Shown here: piece after piece, positions 1 through 13,518 of the stretch
Layout of the letters: each line of letters begins with the position of its first letter
Position numbering within the stretch: position 1 is the first letter of the stretch
From: Prunella strophiata
Taxonomy: Eukaryota > Chordata > Aves > Passeriformes > Prunellidae
Assembly (NCBI GenBank): GCA_036583965.1
Contig: JAZBQD010000015.1
Location: 84,519,309 to 84,583,308, forward strand
Direction: 5' to 3'
DNA length: 64,000 nucleotides
Translations under genes and position numbers: made by a program
Notes under the pieces: model-generated
What the model saw: only the letters and a program-made list of their open reading frames with translations
Databases searched by the model: none
Told to the model about the DNA's origin: nothing

Positions 1-2544
1 GCAATGAGAGAAAGCAGGTTTCATGTTACAATAAGCCCAAAATTTCTAGCTGGGAATCTCTCCTGCTCTGCAGAACCATTGCTTACTACTCAAATTATTA
101 GCCCCAGGCACAAAAGGCTCAATTTCCTGGCACAGATGGCTTTTCATCTACCCAGACAGCTGGGCTGATTTCACCCTTGGACCTGTTCTACAGGAGGCCT
201 TCGAAAAAGCATTAAGACCTGTAAGGGTTTGGGCTCTGCTGGTGAATGAGTGTGCTCCTCCCAGTTGCTAGTTTGCTGAAGACACAGTGCAAGAGTGTTT
301 GTTGTCCTGGTGCTTTCAAAGCAGAGAGTGAATGTGTTTGTCATCATGTCTTGACTGTTTGTCAAAGTTATATTGCTATGTAGACTTCTAATTTTAAAAT
401 GGTGTTTTTAAAATATTGGAAAGAACCTTGAAGAAAGGGTTGTTAGAGGAACAGTAACCTTCCCTGTGGTCAGCAGCATTTCTGCTCCCCAGTCAAGCTG
501 TTCAGGAGTGGGAGCAATGCAATAAAGTGAGTATACAACCACCTCTCTGTGACTTGTGGCTCTGAAGCACCTCAAACAGTGGGCAATTTCTGACCACCTC
601 TGTGGGTGGCTGGGGCTAATGCCAACACTTGCCAGGGACTGCTGTGCAAAGGCAGTGGACAGCTCAGGTCTCCAAGGGCTTGTTAACACCCAGCACCACC
701 TGGGACAGACGAGTTGGCCCTGGAAGCAGGCAAGTTGCATTCAGCGGTGTTGTTTCTGAGTGAATAAATCCATCTGGGCCTGAAAAACTGACATGGGGCC
801 AGCTCTGATGTCTCTCCATCTGTGGCACAGTTTCTTACAGCCCCACTTCTTCCTGGGATCCCTTGATTTCAGCTGTACCATCTGCCTCCTCAGGTTTTGG
901 GACTGAGCAAATTGATAATGGCTGTATTTGCTTCTGTAGCCCAGTTTGAACATCTCTGCAGCCCAGATTAGTTGATCTCATGGGTCATGATCTTGTTTAA
1001 TGCACAAATGTCCTGTATTTGTTTGTGCCTTTTGGTTCTGACTTATTTGACACATTTAGTAGAGATGGTTTTTATTTTCTGTGGGAGAATAGCAGCATCC
1101 CTCTATCTCTAGGCCCTCAACCCTCAAGCTGAAACTTTTTAAGTAGGGTAAGGATGAGGAGAAAGATCCTGACTGAGTGGAACGGGAAAATCCAGCATCA
1201 GAAACTGGAAAGTGGTAGGGACAATTCCTCTGATCTGTAGTTCAGACGATCATCAGGAAAAACTACAAGCCAGCATTTCAGAACAGTTTGAAGCAGTAAT
1301 GAGAGAAGCTGCAATAGAGTTAAATCCTTTAATACATTTGCTGCAGAGTTTTTCATCATTGCATGAAAAAAGATGTAATTTAATCAGTTCTGAGTAAAGC
1401 AATCTTAGATGTGACCAAAAAAAGCCCAAAACATATACAATCATGCCTAAAATAGAAAAGGTAGTGGAGCCTATGAACACTTCCCAATTCTTTGGACTTG
1501 TTCTTGGGTTGGTGTTTTTTCCCTTCTTTTGTTTTCCTCACTCCCCTGCATCAGGCAGTGCTTGGGATCATCACCTTGTTGTCACATTTGCTTGGGGAAA
1601 CAAATCTGTCACAGCAGTTTCCTGTCAATACCCTGTCTTGTGTTAGCAGCATGTGTCTAGCTCCAGCACTGTAGGATGATGTAGCTTTTGCTGATAGAAA
1701 CCCACTCTTTTCATTATCTGTTGAAGAATGAACCACACACTGGCATTACCCAGATTTGGAAACCAAGTGTGGTGTCAGAAACAGAATATGTAGCAATTCT
1801 TTGAAGTCACAGTTTCAGTCTATGTATAGAGTTTATAGCTTCAGATTTCTGTGGAGCATAAAATTATTCACATTCAGAATGAATTCTCTGATGTTCTGTG
1901 GTTTTTCAAGCCCACTTTTGATTTTGTAGCATTTATATATAAAACAACTTATATGGCATTAATATTTCCAAAATAGTGCTGTACCTATATGTACAAGGAT
2001 CCCCACAGAGAGCTGTCAGTATCTTTACTTTTCTCTCACCTGTTTCTTCATTCTCATTAGGAGTTTCCATTGCCTGGTGTATTGCTGATGGTGTCAGAGA
2101 GGCCAGTGGTTTGCAGAGACTGATTACCTAAGAACTGTAGAGTGGCTATTGGTACCAGTTTGCAGAAATGTATTCCTGTAATAGGAATTTAAAATAGACT
2201 TGAATCAATCTACAAGGTGAGATGGTAGCATTGTTTGTAAGGTAATGTGTCCTAAGAACAGATACTTAAATGGCAATGACAAGCACTAAGCAAATGAACA
2301 TGTTTGTCTAATCAGTTAATGAAAATCACTGCACAGCTACAGTGTGAAAATGGTGAGTGTTACCTTGGGAATAGCTTCACTAAGAGCTTGTATCAGAGGT
2401 TAAAGATTATAGCTCTGCTTTCACCAAGATATGGAAAGCAGAGATTCAGTAGATCCCAGAGTAAATAGGGTATGTGAGAGGACAGCAGCCAAAGAGGATA
2501 ATGTGCATTCATCTGCATATGTGGATCCACATAAATCTTGCTGG
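1..2544. other. Intronic DNA with no recognised element
   Basis: Non-coding sequence with stops in all frames apart from short chance open frames of up to 110 codons (408-740, - strand). I saw no recognisable transposon, RNA gene or repeat. Confidence 0.6.
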
Positions 2545-3402
2545 TTGTTTTTATGACACCAAGTTGGGCAGGAGTATTGATCTTCTGGAGGGTAAGAAGG
2601 CTCTGCAGAGGGACCTGGGCAGGTGGATTGATGGGCCAAGGCCAACAGTATGAAGTTCAACAAGGCTGAGTGCAGGGTCCTGCACTTGGGTCACAACAAC
2701 CCCATGCAAGCCCAGAGGCTTGGGGCAGAGTGGCTGGAAGACTGCCCACTGGAAAAGGACCTGGGGCTGAAGAGGAGCCAGCGTGTGCCCAGGTGGCCAA
2801 GAAGGCCAATGGCATCCTGGCCTGTATCAGCAATTGTGTGGCCAGCAGTTCCGGGGCAGGGATTGTCCCCTGTGCTTGGCACTGGTGAGGCCACACCTTG
2901 AGCCCTGTGTCCAGTTCTGGGCCCCTCACAGCAAGAAGGACGTTGAGGTGCCAGAGTGTGTTCAGAGAAGGGCAGTGGAGCTGGTGAAGGGTCTGGAGCA
3001 CAAATCCTGTGAGGAGCAGCTGAGAGAGCTGGGGGTGTTTAGTCTGGAGAAAAGGAGCCTGAGGGGAGACCTTGCTTCCTACAATTACCTGAAAGGAGGT
3101 TATAGTGAGTTGCATGTCAGGCTCTTCTCCCAGGTAATGAGTGACAGGATGACAGGAAATAGCCTCAAATTGCACCAGGGTTTGGATTGGATATTAGGAA
3201 AAATTCTTCATAGGCAGGTTTGTAAAGCATTGGAACAGACTGCCCAGGAAAGTGGTGGAGTCACACCATCCCTGGAAGTGTTCAAGACATGTAGATATGG
3301 CACTTAGGCATATGTTAATGGTGGACTTGACAGAGATAGCTTAGGGGTTGAGCTAAATGATCTTAGAGATCTTTTCCAACCTAAACATTTCTATGATTCT
3401 GT
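2545..3402 (+). mobile_element. CR1 LINE, 5'-truncated, 3' end intact
   Basis: About 860 bp of a CR1 non-LTR retrotransposon in + orientation. It starts in sequence reading TTTATGACACCAAG, part of the ORF2 reverse-transcriptase region, and runs through typical CR1 stretches such as GAAGTTCAACAAGGC, CCTGCACTTGGGT and GGAGCAGCTGAGAGAGCTGGG. It ends in the diagnostic CR1 terminus TTCTATGATTCTGT near 3389-3402. The open frame at 2783-3307 contains remnants of the ORF2 C-terminus (SLEVFKT near its end), with frameshifts and stops elsewhere. 5' truncation and absence of a poly(A) tail are normal for CR1. The left boundary is approximate. The copy looks old, as it has diverged from the consensus I remember, and it is inactive. 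It faces a second CR1 at 5072-5688. Confidence 0.93.
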
Positions 3403-5071
3403 ATAGGAATTCCTGTGGTTGCTATTTTTTAATAATCACTGTCTACATCAAACCATTCAGCTCAGTTTTGTATCATGTGAAAAATTCCTCCTGAAATAAA
3501 ATGACCACTTGCAATTTAGCTGGAAATTTAGGCTTTGTAATGCAAAAGATCAATAAGAACATTCTTACTTGTATTACTTTTTAAAAGACGTGTCTTTTTG
3601 GGCCAACAAATGGGCTGAACAGAGAATAAGTAAACTGCACATCAGCAGGTCTGAATCAATAGGCTCAAAGATTTGATGGACCACATCAAAACAGACAAGT
3701 AGCAATAGCTATAAAGGAGCCTCTGTGACACACTGAAGATCCTCAGTGGGCCAGTATAGTGGAATGTGAAGGATTCCTTGGGAATCAGCCTCTCTTCAGG
3801 CAAGACAGTTCAGGAAGTAGTCAAAATGCCATATTAAGCTCAGCCAGAACAAATTTCCCTCTTCCTCAGAAGTGCCAATTTCCCCCTTTCTCACAAACTC
3901 CATCCAGAGCTCAGTTTGGAAGCAGTTCTGCTGGCCTGGGGAACCATGAGTAACCAAGCTGGTTCAGCACTTGCTGGGTTGGTACATGGGTGAACCAAAA
4001 AAGTCATAGTCCCACTGTCAAGCTCTTGACTGACATATCTTTTCCTGTCTCTGTAGTATGATCAAAAATATGTAGTATGATTTAAAATAGTGAATTTGTG
4101 GTGTTTGGCATGACCCTTTCCCTCATTCTGCAGTAGAGTGAGCAGTTAACAGGTAACAGGTACTAGCTGGAACAGTCATTAGCTTAAATGGAACACCAGG
4201 TAACAGTCATTAGCTTTAAGCAACAAATAGGATGCTGTTCCTCTGTGATGAGCAGGCCCACCAAAATGGCTGGGCAGTTCTTCCCAGCTGGCAGGCAGAC
4301 AGTGACTGAACACTGTTTATCCAAGGAGGTTCATTCCAGGATGCTCCTGTTTGTTTCAGGACATTCATGGTTGCACAAGCAATACCCAGAGAAGGTGCAA
4401 TCCAGGAACATCTTGGCCAATTCCCTAGCTGACATAAGACCATCTTTTGTTTAAGCATCCTTTAGTTTATACCTTTACTTCTGATCTTTACACTTAAAAA
4501 TCCATTTCTAAGGATTATGCTACCAGTATCCCTGTTGAGGAGTGACTGACTACACATAATACAATGATGCCTGAAGAGCAAGCAAGAGCAGGGCCCTGTT
4601 TGTGATGGAAGTTGCTGAAAAAAAGAAAGTGTGCTTGAAAAAGTAATCTAAGGACTAAGCAACTGAGAAGTAGACAAATTCTAAAATTATTTAAAACACT
4701 CTGAGGCAGAAGGAAGCTGAGGTGAAGTGATCAGAGTGATGAGCCAGGAGCCAGCAAGTTCAAGGAAAGATGGTCCAGGCAGAACTGTAGGAAATTTTCT
4801 GAATTCCCCAAGGGCCCTGGTTTAGCATCTTCTGCAGCAGTTTCTCTTGGATCTGGTCCTTGGCTCCATTCTCCTTTCCCTGCAGCAAATCTGGATATAT
4901 CATATCAGTCTTAGCTTTCTGCAGAAGTTACTGCTATGGGATTTTATACTGTCTCTTACAGTGCAGTATGCACTCACTCAGCCACTTCTCAACTCTTTCC
5001 CCTGGCCCAGCTTGATACTGAGCTGTCTGAAAACAGCAGCACTTTTCTCACCAGTGGATTGGCCCAGAATT
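3403..5071. other. Intronic spacer between two opposed CR1 copies
   Basis: Unique-looking non-coding DNA. The only structure seen is a 15-bp direct repeat, AACAGTCATTAGCTT, at 4171-4185 and 4202-4216 (31-bp spacing), beside short repeats of ACAGGTA. Confidence 0.55.
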
Positions 5072-5688
5072 AGAATCATAATAAAACAGAATGTTCTGAG
5101 TTCAAAGGTACCCATGAGGATTGAGTCCCACTCCCAGCCCTGCTCAGGACATCCCAAGAGTCACACCATGTGCCCAAGAGCATTGTTCAAACGATTCTTG
5201 AACACTGTCAGGCCTGGTGCTGTCACCACTGCCCTGGGAAGTCCATTCCAGTGATCAGCCACTCTCTGTGTGAAAAACCTTTTCCTGACAGCCAACCTAA
5301 ACCTTGCCTGACACAGCTCCAGGCCATTCCCTTGGGTCCTGTCACTGGTCACCACAGAGAAGAGATCAGTGCCTCTCCTCTACCCCTTACAAGAAAGCTG
5401 CAGACTGTGATGAGGTTGCCCTTCAGTCTCCTCGTCTCCAGGCTGAACAGACCAAGTGTCCTCAGCTTAGCTTCCCTTCAAAGCCCTTCACCATCCTTGT
5501 AGTCCTCTTTTGGATGGTCTCTAAGAGCTTAATGACGTTTTTTCTATTGTGGCACCCAAAACTCCCCCCAGCACTGGAGGTGAGGCCACCCCAGCTCCAG
5601 AGCAGAGCAGGACAATCCCTCCCTTGCCCAGCTGGCCATGCTGTGCCTGATGCCCCCCAGGACAGGGTTGGCCCTCCTGGCTGCCAGC
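5072..5688 (-). mobile_element. CR1 LINE fragment, minus orientation
   Basis: About 617 bp of CR1 in reverse orientation, so its 3' end is at the left. On the + strand it begins with a degraded AGAATCATA-type terminus and continues with typical reverse-CR1 text such as CATTCCCTTGGGTCCTGTCA and CTCCAGGCTGAACAGACC, ending around GGCCCTCCTGGCTGCCAG. The reverse-strand frame at 5161-5355 reads [19 protein letters not shown] and then [15 protein letters not shown], the well-known ORF2 C-terminal relic of CR1. It is a different subfamily, or a differently diverged copy, from the one at 2545. No target-site duplication was seen, as usual for CR1. Confidence 0.93.
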
Positions 5689-8600
5689 TGCAGTGAATTT
5701 AGTTTGAATGTGGTGAGTGCTGCTGGGGTGGCACAGCTCTGGGAAGGTGAGCTGCAGTCTTTGTTGGGCAGTCAGTGCTGCCATCCTCTAGCAGCAAGAT
5801 GGTTGGAAAAGACACCTGAAAAGATAATACAAATGTTGAAGAGTCTCCAGGAGGAGACTGGCATTTAGCAAAATGTCTTTCTTTGAAGACTGACAAATTA
5901 ATAAATGATGGAATCAAAACTGGAATCCTGCAGTGTAACTTTAGAGTTGGTGGCAGGAGCAGAGCAGCACTTTAACACTTTGCCTGAAGCGAGTGAAAAA
6001 GAACCCGTTGTGAGTTAAATGAGAGATGTTCAGGTCATAATTGCCTGGTGCAAATTTCTTGTTTCCAACTGTAGTTTGGAAACTACTAACTGTAAACAGC
6101 CTTCAGATATAAGTGGCCCAGTGTTCAAGACTGCTAAGTACCAAAAGCTGTGTGGGTCAAGTTGTGTTGAGAACATAATCTGAAACAAAGTAGCAGGACA
6201 GATGTCCTGAGAATGAATGTACAAAAGGAATACAGTCCTCTGTCTTTTTGAAAGCCCACTCAAAAATATTTAGAGCTGCTTTTGAAGCAAAATATCAAAT
6301 TGTATTACATGCAAAATGAGAGCATTTGATTTTGAAGTCGTTAAGACATAGCCAGATTGGCCCAGGATGCCAGTTGAGGCCCTGAGGTAGCCCAGAGCTT
6401 TAATGTCAGCCTGTCTGTCTCAGTATGATATTACTGACCTGCCCCATCTTGTGAGGATTAATTACATAGTTTGCACTGCCAGTTTGAAGACATAAAGCAC
6501 ATCTCATGTCTCAAAAAGTCTGCACTAAATGATTAAAGAAAGCTCTAAGTACTGGTTTGAGTTTGTTTTCTTTTTAAGTTGTCTGGCAGCACCTTTAAAA
6601 TCTACCAGTGTCTAACAAGAGAAGTTTATTCCAGGCTGAAAGGAAGAGCAGGCTGTTTTGAGATGTTTTCAGTTCACTCAAGCCATTTTAGTTTCCTGTA
6701 GCTTTAAGTAATAAATTGATTTAGAATATGTTAAAAATTGGTGAAGTTTGTGAATAGAGATTTGAAATGCTTTTTGAGTGACTGTGTCCTTAATGCCATA
6801 AACTCCTGAAGAAAAGATTATTTTAACATGCAAACTTCAAAACTTTATACTTTTTTTGCATTTCATCATTTGGTAGAAAAACCCAACTATTCCTCCCAGC
6901 ATTTTGAGGGGCAGTTTTGCCTCTCAGTTGATTATCTGGGAGCTGTTGTTGGCTTCCAGGGACAGAGAAGAATCAAAGCAAATAGCTTAACAAGGCCCCT
7001 GAATGTTATGGGGGCTATAGAATCTGTCCGAAAGATTAACATGAACCAAACTCAGAGTGCAGATTCCAAAGTTTGCAGAAGAGTAAAAGAATTACTGGAC
7101 TGCCCTAGCACTTAATGATCAGCTCCTGTTCCTCTGAATTGTCCCAATCTCTTTGTGAAATTAAAAAAACCCACACTGGGAAAGCAAAGTGTCTCCCTAA
7201 ACCTTGCAGACAGTAACTCATGTAGCTGAGTACCAGCCCTGCACTGAGAGACTGCCTTTGTTTCTTTATTGAGACAATTGACCTCAGGGCAGTGGATAAG
7301 TTCTTTCCAGCAGTCAGTCATGTGAGTGGTGGTCTGGTCTCCTAGGTTTGAGTGGAGCATTTTTTTTTTCCAAATGAGAGAGCTTCCAGTAAATGAGATA
7401 TTTTGAGGTAAGCCCTTTCCCATGGGTGTAGTTGATCCAATCTGTTCTTTTTTCTATCTCTTGGTTAGTCACAGCTGTTTATACTTGTTCACTTTGGGCT
7501 CTGATGGAGTAAATTCTCTCTGCAGTGACCTTTGCTTCAGGTGTGCAGGAAATGGCCCAGACTGACCATCTTCCCCCCTATACATGAGACCATTTTTCTG
7601 CTCTGGCTTTTTCATATTGAAAATACTAGAAGGCAATTTCTTACTACATCTAGTAAATGAAGATTTCAGACTACACCTAAGCTCCTACTTTAGATTTTAA
7701 GATGCTCAGAAAGTAACAGTGGTGTCTGCTCTAGGCTAAGGTATGTATGTCTGGGTTGATGTATTAAGTGTATCAACAGTTATAACATTCCATAACTGGC
7801 ATCTTTGTCTCCATTTCGAATCATTCCAGGGAGGGTCCATGACCAAATATGTGGTCCTTGTCAAATAGATAATGTTCTGTATCGATGTCAGTAGGCAAAT
7901 CTAAAGAGAGGAGATATCAGGTAGAAGTAAGCTTAGGTTTTATGTACAGTGGTATTTTATCCCTGTTGCTTGTGCAAACTCCGTTCCTTCTCCACAAGTT
8001 CTTTCAACTCTCCAGTAAATCACCTTCTCTATGTAAAGCAGAGGTAATTCAAATGAAAGAAGATTGTGCATCTACTTTTTACCATTTTTTTTCCTTGGGG
8101 CATAGGTAAAGCCCCAATCTGATGTTACTACCATTAAAATGTCACAAAACCAGGTGACCTGGGATATGAGTAGAGGCAAATCTAGGCAAAACACATTTTT
8201 TAGTGTTTTTGTGCTCTTAGAACTCACCTTTAATGCTCTAGTGTACAATACACACTTTCCCTGTATCCAGTAAAACAGCTGGGAGAAGTGTTGCTATAAC
8301 ACAAAGCAATAAAATTTAGGAGGAGAAAATAGAAAGAAAAGTGAAATTAAGGACTGTATTGTTATTTCTTCTTTGCTCTTCTGAATGATGGTACTGAGGG
8401 TAGTCCAGTGCTTACTTGATTACCCACCCATGGTACAGCCATCAGGCAAGAACATTTTGTGAAATGCAAATATTTATGTTGTATTTGTCTATGTTGTGCT
8501 TGTTCACAAACCCTATTCTTTGCAGGTTTTTTACTTCTGCTTTCTGAGTGGCACTTCTGTCACATTTTTGAACTAGTATAATAGTGGTTGACATTTTTAT

Positions 8601-11600
8601 ATCCTGAAGGCCTGCAGAGAATTTTAGTACCTGCAGGAAAAGTTGCAAATCTGGAAATGTATATTAAGGTGGGAGTAAGTCATTCTATGTCATCCCTGAT
8701 TTAAGTGTTTTGAATACCTGTTAGAAAGACCCCCTTCTTCCTTTTGGATGTAGCTTCCCCTCGGCAACTGTTCTAACATAATAGAAAATACCATTGCTAA
8801 GAGGAATCCTCTCTTCTCCTTTCCACTGAATTGATGTGACATGATATTCAGTCAAAATAAATGCCAATGGCAAAATAAATCTTTCAGGAAAAACTGAAGC
8901 ACCTTCATGAATCTGGAGAGCGGTGGCTCCGCAGAGGTTGGCTGGAAGACTGGCAGAGCAGCTGTCATTGTTTCAAACAGGGTTTTCAGTGGGAGAGCCA
9001 AGCAGCAAGAGGGGAACGTGTGTGAGTGCCTCCAGTGAAGCTGGGCATGGCCCACAGTGATGTCTGATGAGAGGAAGGTGTGAAGGAGATGGGTTCCTTC
9101 TTCCCTGGGAATAATTCCTTTTTATTTGCCTTTGTGACTGCCCAGATTTGTACTGGCTGGAGGAGGTCAGGAGACCTCTTCCTCTGTCAGGGTTAATTTC
9201 GCAGACTAAGCTAGAGAGCTACAGGGTCTGGCATGGGTTTGTGCAGCAGAAACAGGTCCCTCAGTCAGACTCTGTGTGTGTTTATTAATAATGCTTTGAG
9301 GGAACATGGAAATGCTAACAGACTGATGCACAGATCTCTAAATTTTACACTGTGGTAGCATTGAGGGAGTCCTGCATAATAATTGGCCAGAAGGAACAGC
9401 AGAATCTCTGTAGACCCAAATGGGCTGCTGATTGCTACTCTTCTCCCCTCAACTCTCTGTGCTACTTTGTGTGGCATCACTTCTGCTAAGCTTCAGTTAA
9501 CTCATCTGTAAAATCAGGATAATCAGATTTGCCTACCTTATGGAGATTAATTTATTACGTTTATATTGCAAAGTGGTGTGAAGGCATAAAATGTTATGGA
9601 AATGTTGAGTGGTAGCCATGTTATATTAATTTTGTTTATTGAGTCCCATCACACATAATGTCAATGCGCTTCTACAAATTATGGCAGCACAAGCTAATCA
9701 AAATGTAGGCTGTTCTAATGCTGGTTTTTATTTTGCAATAGTCTTGCTAGTTTTCCAAATCAATATGAGTTGGGTAAATAAATAAATGGCCTGTCTTTTG
9801 TTTAGCAGCACAGGCCATTTCAAAGTGTGCTCTGGAATATGGCTGGGAGCTTTCCTCTTTTCTGCTTTCTGTATTCTGATAATCTCACAATTTTAGCTCC
9901 TCTGTCTTGTTTTTCCTGTGCTTTTTAAAAACTGATTCTGCTGCATTTAAATCTATTTGACCCTTGATTTTGAATTTCTGTGTCTAATGCTATCACTTTC
10001 ATTGATTATGATTTGAATTTCACTGCATATTACCATCCTAGTAGGTATGAGCTCAGTACTAAATGCTTACATGTGTAAACTGTATGGGAAAAAAAAGAGT
10101 ATTAAGGGTCTGGCTACTTCATATACCAGGGGATAGAGTGATTGAGTGTACAGTACTGAAAGTTTTGCTCTGCCTTTTCCTGTTGTGATCAAATGTGTTT
10201 TCTCAAAACCACAGATAGGAAAGGAGGCAATACTTGGCAAAGAAGCTTCCATTAAAAGCACTTGCTGGAAATGTCTGCACAGTGTTCCTGAAAAATACAC
10301 TTCAGGACTCTGCACTCTTCAATTTGCATTCTTTAAAATGTACAAAGAACTTTGTCAGGGGACCTATGTGTCTTTTTCTGGAAGCTGTTGCAATATAAAG
10401 AAGTCCATCACAGGCTGAGCCACTCAAAAGGCAAAGCAAACCCCCAGGTGATCCTTGAATCCTAGAGGCAGGTTGTTGAAGAGAGAAAGGCATTAGCAGT
10501 GACACAGAGGGCACAAAGTCTACTACACAGAGAGCTCATCTTGTTCTTCACTGTAGTGGCAGAATGAAATTAGGTGTTCCTGTAATCAGACCATTTTCAA
10601 GCAGAATTGTCTTGAGGTGAACAGAAAAGGAGGGGTTGAAGAAGCAGAGTGCCTAGATGTAAATGACCAATTCTCCCTGAAAATGTAGCTGGAGAAACAC
10701 ACCATGTAAGTGTAGGTGTTTTCATTATATTCCTACAGAAAAGCTGTCTTTGAAGGCGTGGGCTTGACTTTTGTGTACATCTGCCATTGCCTACATACCA
10801 AGCAGCGTGCCAGGGACCAGACAGTACACGATGCACTTGGCATCATCAGCTTGTTCAGCCCCAAAAAGTTTGGTGTCTCCAAGGGCTGACATGCAGCAGT
10901 AACCACAAGGGGATTGGCATGGCCAAGCAGGAAGTTATTCCCAAATCAGAGAAGTTGATCTGGCTCCTGAGCTGCTAAACTTTATTGAGGACCAGATTTT
11001 GATGTTATTAAGCCCAGTTTAAGCCTAGAAGAACTTTTCTGAAGTAATCAGTGGATTACTTCAAGGGCTGTTGTTCCAAGTCTGGCACTTTCCCCTCAAG
11101 GCAAAGTGGATTCTTTCAGTAGTGGTGTCTCAGGATTCCTGTAGTAGAAACTTCCCCATGGCCCATAAACACATTCTCCTAATCCAGGGAGGTCCTCCAA
11201 CATTGGCACTGAGTGTATTTTCCATATAAAGAAGCAATTTCAAATTCATTTTATTAGGCTTCAATGGTTTTCTCTTGGGACCTGTGTAGTTAAATTCTTA
11301 ATAACTCATTTGTTGAGCTATTCATTCTCAGGGATTTGAATGTTCTCCCTGTGTTCCTGTGGGAAAACACCAGACTCAGTCTCTGTGTATCAACCCCACG
11401 TGGACTAAGACTTGGTATTGCACCATCCGCTGTCACATATTGATTCTGCACAGCTTTTACTGAGTGTTTGCACTTCTGTGGAGGAGGCTTTGATCAGTCT
11501 TAGGATGGCAGCTCAGTTGAAGGGTGATCCCTCCCTGCATCAAGAGCTCCACAGAGGGAGATTTTGTTTCTCTTGTCCAGGCTGTGTAGATAAACAGTGT

Positions 11601-11771
11601 TGTATAACTTCCAGAGACTGGTGTTGGAGAGCAGGTCTTCATTGGCAGATAAATTGTACAAATGAATGGGCAGAGGTCACATGGACAAAAAGGGGTAGAG
11701 AAGACAAAAGATAAGGAAATTCTGGCTTTAGGTAATTATATACAGAGAGTAAACACAATGGACTTAATGCA
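5689..11771. other. Intronic DNA with no recognised element
   Basis: About 6 kb of unique-looking non-coding DNA. All open frames are short (at most about 103 codons) and show no domain. Possible regulatory text such as TTGTTTATTGAGTCCC near 9640 is not distinctive enough to call. Confidence 0.55.
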
Positions 11772-12262
11772 GTCACAGAACCACAAAATCACAGAATTGT
11801 TAAGGTTGGAAGGGACCCGGTTTTTTACTGGCAGCAAAACTGCTGAGGAGGCACTCCATTCCTTCATCCAAGTCATTGAGTAATAAGTTAAACAATAATG
11901 GGCCCAGTATTGATCCTTGGAGGGACACCACTAGTTACAGGCCTCCAGCTAGCTCTGTGCCACTGATCACAGCCCTCTGAGAGCTGCCATTCAGTTCCTG
12001 GAGCCATCTCACCATCCGCTCATCCAGCCCACACTCCCTGGGCTTTGCCTGTGAGGACACTGTGGGAGACAGTGTCAAAAGCCTTGCTGAAATACAGGTA
12101 GACAACATCCTTTGCTCTTTCCTCATCTGTCCAGCCAGCTGTCCCATCTTAGAAGGCAGTCAGGTTGGTTAAGCATAATTTCCCTTTTGCAAATTGATGC
12201 TGACTGCTCTTGCTCACCCTCCTGTCTTTCACATACCTTGAGATGGGCTCCAGAATGAGCTG
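11772..12262 (-). mobile_element. CR1 LINE, minus orientation, internally deleted
   Basis: The left end (AGTCACAGAACCACAAAATC, then TTAAGGTTGGAAGGGACC) is the reverse complement of a CR1 3' terminus. Within about 50 bp it passes into a far-upstream part of CR1 ORF2. On the minus strand at 11935-12147 the frame reads GLDERMVRWLQELNG followed by SSQRAVISGTEL, which matches the CR1 reverse-transcriptase region, and nearby frames hold remnants of FSKAFDTVSHS. The hundreds of bases normally between these parts are missing, so this is a deleted or rearranged copy. It is pseudogenised by frameshifts. The right boundary is approximate. Confidence 0.88.
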
Positions 12263-13491
12263 TAACATCAGCAATCCTATCAATGAGAGAAAAATATGAG
12301 GCAGGATAATTGTGAACCCATGGAGTATTAAGGGCCTGGCTACCAGGGCTCAACATAATTAATGATTTTTGTTTCTTTTGCATTTGCAACATATGGTATC
12401 AGAAGCCTTGGAAATTTCCAGATTTCCCAGCCTGGAAACTGCAGTTAGTGTTTTCAATGCACACAGCTTTGGTCTTGCTCATTTTTTTTCTCACATGTTA
12501 ATTAAAATGCTCCTGTTAATGAGCAAATGAGCAAAGGTTGAGCCAAAGAGGTGCACTTGAAGTAACTGAGAGTAAGATTTTATTTGGCAAGCCAGTGTTA
12601 CCACCTGTAAAGGTGTCTGCCATGGCAGCCTCCTGATGCAGAAATCGGCTGTGTAGCTGTAGGCAGCCAGGTCAGGTAAAAACTGAGGTGTAAAGTCTAC
12701 AGCATGAGAAACAGGATCCTAATAATGAGGAGGCCATGGATGTATTCACAAGGACAAAGCCAGACTAGCTTGGTGCATCCCTGAGAAAAGGAACAAACAG
12801 CAGATGTTAAAATTAATAAACAAAATTAACCATGTACAAGGCAGGAGCGGTTTTCTACAACATACAGAAGTGCTGCTTTATCTTACTATGGGAACTGCTG
12901 TGTCAGAATATCAGTCTCTGTATTTTCAACATAATCTTTCAAAATGTCCTTCTCATAGATGCTGGCTGAATTGTGATCCTTCAGGTCATGCAGAGGAGAA
13001 GCTGCTGTATTTGGCTGTTTCCCTCCTGAATGCTTTCTTTCATATGCTTGTATAATAAACTACCTTCAACCAATAACTCTTTACATATACCTGTAAAATT
13101 AAAATGAGGTGTGTTAGTGTAGTAGCTAGTGCAAGCTAAATTCACAGATAGAACTGGCAACAATGAAGAGGAAAACTTATTGGCTATGAGGGAAACTCAA
13201 AGAATATTATAAAGTAATGCATTTTTGAGACAGAATGTTAAATGTCATCAGTTAGGGAAAAGTGATATGATTTCATAAAATCCTTGTAGTATTGTAAATA
13301 TGTCTGCTAGGCAAAACATTAATATTACCAGTATTTATTACACTGAATAAAATATGGTGTTTTTCGGATCATAGAGAGTCAGGTAAAGCTTATTCCCATT
13401 TGCATGGGTCCACATCTCCTGGGTCTTGTGCAAAGAGAAAGAAACCCAAAAAAGCTTAGAGCAAATTTCAACTGAAACTTCAGCATTAGGG

Positions 13492-13518
13492 TTTTATTTA
13501 TTTATCTATTTATTTATG
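13492..13518. repeat. (TTTA)n microsatellite, imperfect
   Basis: About six TTTA units, with one TCTA variant. Confidence 0.85.

Noticed and set aside
2783..3307. Longest open frame in the window, 174 codons, + strand
   Set aside because: It lies entirely inside the CR1 copy and is a translation of the degraded CR1 3' region, not a host gene.
5161..5355. Minus-strand frame with [14 protein letters not shown], resembling predicted bird proteins
   Set aside because: This text is the CR1 ORF2 C-terminus, commonly mis-annotated as a protein.
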